Positions 59,373-64,000 of a stretch of 64,000 bases of DNA are shown here, piece after piece. Source of the stretch: Cladobotryum mycophilum (Eukaryota; Ascomycota; Sordariomycetes; Hypocreales; Hypocreaceae). A model generated the notes under the pieces. The model worked only from the letters and a program-made list of their open reading frames with translations. It searched no databases and was not told the DNA's origin. A program made the translations under genes and the position numbers. Location: contig CM071589.1 of the NCBI GenBank assembly GCA_036429605.1, forward strand, positions 6,076,001 to 6,140,000. Direction: 5' to 3'. Numbering within the stretch: the first letter of the stretch is position 1; each line of letters begins with the position of its first letter.

Positions 59373-60744
59373 TCATGACCACTTCACAACCGCAATGCCT
59401 CCCTTCTTGAACTCTGGAACGTCTCCCAAAGCTAGACTCTTATCTGTGTGCTCCTTATTGGGGAAAGTCGTAGCCAGCACCCATGCTCGGGTACGAGTCT
59501 CGGGTGAGGCACCCTGAACGAATCCGTACACGTCTCCGATGGTGTGTGTAGTGTTGAATCGTGCTGGAAGCCTCGTTCCATCGGGCATCTGTATCCTGAG
59601 GGCAAGCGTAGGCTGTGAGTTATCTACATTTGGTGTTGCGGCGGACGTAGATGAAGAGGCGGCGGCGGTGGCAGCAGCAGGCGCAGGAGCTGCTGGCGTG
59701 GCTGGGGTGGAGGGTCCAGCACCGGGTACTGGGCTGCCCAGTCGATGACCAGAGCCTGCAAATGGCTTGTACTTTTGTGGTGATGGTTTGTATGGGGTAT
59801 CGTGCTGGTGCAGCTTAACATCAACTGCCTGGTCGTGTCCCACATTCATAAGGTGTAAAGGAGCACGACCTGATCGGATCATCTTAAGGTCCATCTCGTT
59901 GGCAGGATCATCAAACCGGCGGAGCTCGCCGTCATCAATACTGAATCCATCCTGCCAGATGTGTAGCACACGCTCCTCTGGGGGACCCGGGGCAGCTCTA
60001 GCAGCACCGAGAGGGTCGGGAATGGTTCGGCTTTCAACGCCCTCGCCGCCAAGCGTTACGCCCTCACCACGGAAGTGTGTAGGGCGGGATGGTCCAGCCT
60101 CTGAACCAGTATCTCCTCGCGCGGCATTGCTATATCGTGTTAGAGATTTGGCAACGTATCCATCATGTTGACAATACTTACGCTCTAGCCTTGGCGAGAA
60201 TGTCGCTGATAATCTTCCTTGGCCCGCCTTCCTGCTGCTTGGGGTCCTGGACAGCAAGGCCAGACTTTTCGCCTCCGGCAAACAGGTTTCTACGCTCGCT
60301 TTCTTCCTCTTCATCACTGTAGTCGCCCTCGTCATCCTCGTCATCGTCTCCATGTGCTCCGCTTCCGCTTCCACTTCCCAATGTTCCTAGCGTAGTCACT
60401 CCCTTCTTCTTTTGGGGTGGGCGAGGGGGCCTGAAATCACCACGAGGTGCAGGACGGCCGTCTAGGGTTCGAGGGCCATCGTATTGCTCCAAAGTGCCTT
60501 CGGCGGCTTTGCGTGTTCGCTCTTCGAGGGCAGCCTCGTCTTCATCATGGAAGAATGAGTTGCAGGCGTCGAGCATGACCCAGTTGTTGCCTTCAAGGTA
60601 TTGAAGGGCCTAGACAAAACAGTTAGTTGCCAGATTTGATCATGAACGCTCATTTTGACATACAATCTCTGGTGTAGTATTACTCATGTTGCAAAAGTCT
60701 CGCACCATGGTGTCATGATCCTCGGGTTCCTTGTCCCCCGCCAT
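59373..60744 (-). CDS. SHP1: UBX-domain Cdc48/p97 adaptor (SHP1/p47-like)
   Basis: Links the AAA ATPase Cdc48 to ubiquitinated cargo and membrane remodelling. Exons 60744-60664, 60609-60182 and 60129-59373, 421 residues with no frame damage. An N-terminal UBA-like domain (MVRDFCNMSNTTPEIALQYL) is followed by an acidic, Gly-rich linker. The SEP domain comes next (VLHIWQDGFSIDDGELRRFD ... RSGRAPLHLMNVG). An Ala/Pro linker leads to the C-terminal UBX domain (TLALRIQMPDGTRLPARFNT). UBA-SEP-UBX is the p47/Shp1 order. The ATG at 60744 gives the conserved N-terminus. Confidence 0.92.
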
Positions 60745-61254
60745 CGTGATTGCTTAGTGAATGTTGATGATGCAAAGGTGGGGTGCGAATGACGGGCTGG
60801 AGGAGACTGAGCGAAGGGAGAGAGCACGAAAGGATCTGGTGTTAATCTGGATGATCAGTTGTTATGAAAAAGTTGGAGATGTGATGTGTAAGAGAAGAGT
60901 CAAGATTGAGATGGAAACGCCCAAATCAAGTCAAGGATATGCGCGGCAGTAGCTGCCTTCGTCATGCATGATTCCCTTGTTGCTAGAGCTTCCAGTGATG
61001 GAAGGTACGTACCGCCTTGAGTCAATGTGGGGCACACCGGACCCCACCGGAAGAGCAATTAACCGAAACCGAAGGCTCCATTCTCTGCTTACATAACCAT
61101 CAGCTATGCCGAGCGAGCATCGGCAGCCTGGAAGCTGGCTCGCTGCGTGCTGGGCTGCCGTCTCCGCCATGCAGCGCCGCGACCTGCATCCAAGTTGAAC
61201 GAATCACAACGGCATCCAGTCACAAAATCTCTGTACTGTGTGCCAACCGTCATC
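60745..61254. promoter_or_regulatory. Divergent upstream region of the UBX gene and MIM1
   Basis: A 0.5-kb gap with no further coding signal. The MIM1 frame is open upstream of its ATG, but that part has no family similarity. Confidence 0.4.
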
Positions 61255-61701
61255 ATGTCAATGTCGACAGATGATTTGAGTAGCCATCTGGCCGAGTCGG
61301 GCGTCACGATGCGCTCCGACAGCGAGCAATACTCACCCGGCGACGAGCTCTCGCCCTCGATGACTTCGTCCAACTCGCCCGTTATCCTATACAACCCGCC
61401 CACGGCATGGTCATTAATACGAGGTGTTGCCATCAATTTGGTGTTGCCATTTATAAATGGCATGATGTTGGGGTTCGGAGAGCTGTTTGCGCATGAAGCG
61501 GCCTTCAGATTAGGATGGGGGGCACAAAGGTAGGATGACTTACAGTCGAGCCATCTTTCCACGATGGTTCGGTAAAAAAAGGACCACCCTCAACCTTGGG
61601 CCTCAAAAGAATCGTCTCATGCTGACTTGCTTTAGGTCTTCCCCCTATCTCGAAGAACTCACCCCATCGGCCCCGGCATCGAGGTTCGTCAACGTCGCTG
61701 A
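61255..61701 (+). CDS. MIM1: Mitochondrial outer-membrane import factor MIM1 (Tom13 family)
   Basis: Inserts alpha-helical proteins into the mitochondrial outer membrane. Exons 61255-61529 and 61636-61701, 113 residues with the frame corrected. A Ser/Asp-rich N-terminus leads to the single conserved membrane segment AINLVLPFINGMMLGFGELF and then AHEAAFRLGWG. The G6 run at 61517-61522 needs a seventh G. The exon then ends GWGGTK at a GTAGGA donor, and exon 2 reads VFPLSRRTHPIGPGIEVRQRR, a family-like tail. Without it, exon 2 is read in a frame with an unrelated Pro/Ser/Gln tail. Confidence 0.82.
61517..61522. other. Homopolymer frameshift in MIM1
   Basis: G6. Seven G make both the splice phase and the C-terminal sequence (GPGIEVR) fit. 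Six G fit neither. Confidence 0.75.
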
Positions 61702-62245
61702 ACAACAACAAGGCCATCACTGAACGACTGTACCAGCTCGGAATGAGGGAGCCGCCGGATGCTATCACGAAGACTTATCGCTGCTGGAAGAAGGAGCTTG
61801 ACAGAACTCACGGCTCAAGCACTCGGGTCTCGCAGGCTTCAGAGCCGCTGGCGGACGCCATATAGAAGGCAAAGTGACGGTTAGCCACTTCTCAGCACCA
61901 TCAGACAGGCGCGACTGCGTGATCTATTGTATAAACTCAATGGAAAAAATCGATCTGTAGGCGCCAAATGCCTGACATTCTTATTCATTCTCATTATTAC
62001 TTGTTCGTCACTCTTCACATGCGATACCTTCCCATGGATATACATGTCCGGCTCTGTAAATCGGCTTAACCTCAGTCGGCAAGTGGCGGGAACCCATGCC
62101 GCCTTTGCCATGCCCGCCCCAACCGTGGGGTGAACTGATCCGACATTTACCCGTCGCATTTTCCAAAAAATTCACTTTGAGAAGCCCATCCGCGCAATTA
62201 TTTCCGTGTGATATTTCTTCATTTGTCCAATTGAACGCCGCCGTG
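61702..62245. other. MIM1-OXA1 intergenic region
   Basis: No gene recognised. It contains the MIM1 3' flank and the OXA1 promoter. Confidence 0.5.
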
Positions 62246-63919
62246 ATGCTTCCGAGTAGAGGAATTGCGCGCTCCCTCCCTTCAGTGGGAGCCTGGAGCC
62301 AGACTCCTAATCGATTGGTGGTGCGAAAATCTTTGAGAGTTGTGAACAACGACTTCATCCCCCCTCCCCCCAAAGATGGAACGCAACGAAACTGACCAAG
62401 CTGGGAATTAGAATCTTACCGGTCGGAAAATAGCAAATGGACGGCAATTCGGGACCTCGCTGCGAAGCAACGGCGGTGGTTTGACGAGCAGCTCACCGTT
62501 TAGGCCGAGATATGTTGTGGCACCGATTGTGCTAGGAGGAGTGTCAACATCAAGAAATCTATCAATATGGGGATGGGGATCCAAGAGTGCTCCTCCGGCC
62601 GAGGAATCTGCAACACCAGAGGCTGCGACTGAGCCTGTTCCGACACCCGTAGAACAACCCGTCGAGGCTGTTGCCGCACCCATCGATGCTACCACCGCTG
62701 CTGCCACCACTCCAGCCGCCGAGCCTGTCGTTCCCATTACCGAGGTCGATCTCTCCGCCATCATCAATGCCGAAGATATTCTCAACATGCCAGAGGATCT
62801 TGGCTACTTACACGCCATCGGCCTAGACTACGGCTGGGGATTCACATCCACCATGCAATGGGCCCTCGAGCACCTCCACGTCTACTCCGGCCTCGGGTGG
62901 GGCGCCTCCATCATGGCCACCGCGGTCCTCCTCCGAGCCATCATGTTCTACCCCCAGCTCAAGAGTCTGCAGTTCAACGCCGTCATGCAGAAGCTGCGAA
63001 AGGACCCCCGGTCCCAGGAGGCCCTGAAGATGGTCCAGCAGGGGTTCCAGGACCGCGACATGGAGATGCGTCAAAAGGGCCAGGTCCTGAATAAGCTGCT
63101 CAGACAGGAATACGGCGTGAGCAACTGGGGTATCCTGTGGGGTTTCATGCAGATCCCGTTTACCTTTGGCCTGTTCCGCATCGTTTCTGGCATGACGAAT
63201 ATCCCGGTGCCATCGCTAGAGAATGCCGGCTATCTGTGGTTTACTGATTTGACCTCCACCGACCCCTACTTTATCCTTCCCGCGGCCGGTACCGCCATGA
63301 TGATGGGTGCTCTCATCGTAAGTCCCCCTATTGCTCCCAGGCAGACCGGACCCCTTAATTAATTCATCTTTGTTCATAGGTCAACTCCCTACACACCCCC
63401 GTTGCGCAGAAGAAGATGCTCAAGCCCATGATGTACATCTTTGGCTCCGTCGGCTTCATCGGCACCACATTCCTCTCCTCGGCCGTCAACCTCATGACCG
63501 TCTCCCTCGGCGCCGCCACCCTCCTAACCGCCCTCCTCCTCAACATCACATCCATCCGCCGCGCCCTCAACCTCCCCATCCTCACCAGCGACGCCGCCGC
63601 CCCCAACCCCAATAAGCCCTCCTACGAAGCGCCCCGCACCATCCCCACCACTGCCACTACCGTTGCTACTACCGCTACTACTACTACTGCCACAACCAGC
63701 CAGCCAGCCATCACCGGCGTGCGGGAGCAGCTCACAAACAGCCTCAACGACATGAAAAAGGGCTTCTCAGAGTCCATAGGCAGCTACACGGGCACATACC
63801 AAGGCACAGACCAAGAAAAAGCAGAGCGCAAGCGCAAGGACATGATCCGCAAGCTGGAGCAGATGCGCAAGGACCAAGAGCGCGAGGAATTCGAGAAGAA
63901 GTACAAGAGCAAGAAATAA
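62246..63919 (+). CDS. OXA1: Mitochondrial inner-membrane insertase OXA1 (YidC family)
   Basis: Inserts mitochondrially made proteins into the inner membrane. The main exon runs to 63317, followed by an intron (63318-63379) and a last exon 63380-63919. The N-terminus is a mitochondrial presequence. Membrane segments with the Oxa1 fold are visible: LGWGASIMATAVLLRAIMFY, the long charged loop with QNAV-type contacts (KLRKDPRSQEALKMVQQGFQ), WGFMQIPFTFGLFRIVSGM and MMYIFGSVGFIGTTFLSSAV. The C-terminal tail is a Lys/Arg/Glu coiled coil (KAERKRKDMIRKLEQMRKDQ), as ribosome-binding Oxa1 has. The start is uncertain. The ATG at 62246 reads MLPSRGIARSLPSVGAWS but needs an intron to reach GRQFGTSLRSNGGG. 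The acceptor is probably the AG just before about 62415, and the donor is unresolved among several GT sites between about 62290 and 62345. Confidence 0.88.
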
Positions 63920-64000
63920 ACCTCTCTCTCTCTCTCTCCACTAAAGAGAAAAAAATCAAACGTTGCAAGAAAAAATATGGGGGAAAATGACATGTCCTTT

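Noticed and set aside
1497..61522. Programmed ribosomal frameshifting as an explanation of the shared lesions
   Set aside because: The sites lack common slippery heptamers or a shared downstream structure. They occur in unrelated housekeeping genes whose relatives are not frameshifted.
1..64000. CRISPR arrays, rRNA, tRNA and insertion sequences
   Set aside because: I saw no direct-repeat/spacer array, no rRNA sequence, no TTCGA-containing cloverleaf that folds, and no terminal inverted repeats with a transposase frame.

Overview
This window looks like nuclear DNA of a filamentous ascomycete, most likely a Sordariomycete and plausibly of the order Hypocreales. The grounds are many short introns (about 45-110 nt, GTANGT...YAG), a class II hydrophobin, a GT21 glucosylceramide synthase, a highly reducing polyketide synthase (HR-PKS), and ERG7, SGT1, SEN2 and GTR1 orthologues. 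The species cannot be named from sequence alone.

Layout. 0.5-3 kb (-): a YAR1-like ankyrin protein and a SPO11-type meiotic transesterase. 3.4-7.8 kb (+): oxidosqualene cyclase (ERG7) and the HSP90 co-chaperone SGT1. 8.0-12.1 kb (-): a mitochondrial gamma-butyrobetaine dioxygenase-like enzyme and the tRNA-splicing endonuclease subunit SEN2. 13.7-15.4 kb (+): glucosylceramide synthase. 15.7-23.7 kb (-) with 24.4-25.8 kb (+): a divergent pair, an HR-PKS and a BAHD-type acyltransferase, forming a minimal secondary-metabolite locus. 25.8-32.2 kb: a gene-free stretch crowded with simple repeats. 32.3 kb (+): class II hydrophobin. 33.2-36.5 kb (-): a YAT-type amino-acid permease with an in-frame TAG. 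38.7-40.4 kb (+): a CorA-like membrane protein. 40.6-43.7 kb (-): a protein kinase fused to a long C-terminal region that may be a beta-propeller. 43.7-48 kb: a second gene-poor stretch. 48-49.6 kb (+): a JEN1-type monocarboxylate transporter. 51.7-53.7 kb (+): argininosuccinate synthase with eleven exons, one of only 5 nt. 56.0 kb (+): a hydrophilic LDPxVDS-repeat protein. 57.9-59.0 kb (+): the Rag GTPase GTR1. 59.4-60.7 kb (-): an SHP1/p47-type UBX adaptor. 61.3-61.7 kb (+): the outer-membrane biogenesis factor MIM1. 62.2-63.9 kb (+): the inner-membrane insertase OXA1.

Most of these are ordinary housekeeping genes. The PKS-acyltransferase pair and the kinase fusion are the accessory content.

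A striking feature runs across the whole window. At least seven, probably eight, otherwise well-conserved genes are broken by one small indel, each time inside a run of five or six C or G. Adding the missing base or bases restores the family alignment. This points to homopolymer errors in the assembly more than to biology, and the gene models below assume it. The in-frame TAG in the permease is a different kind of lesion and is not explained this way.
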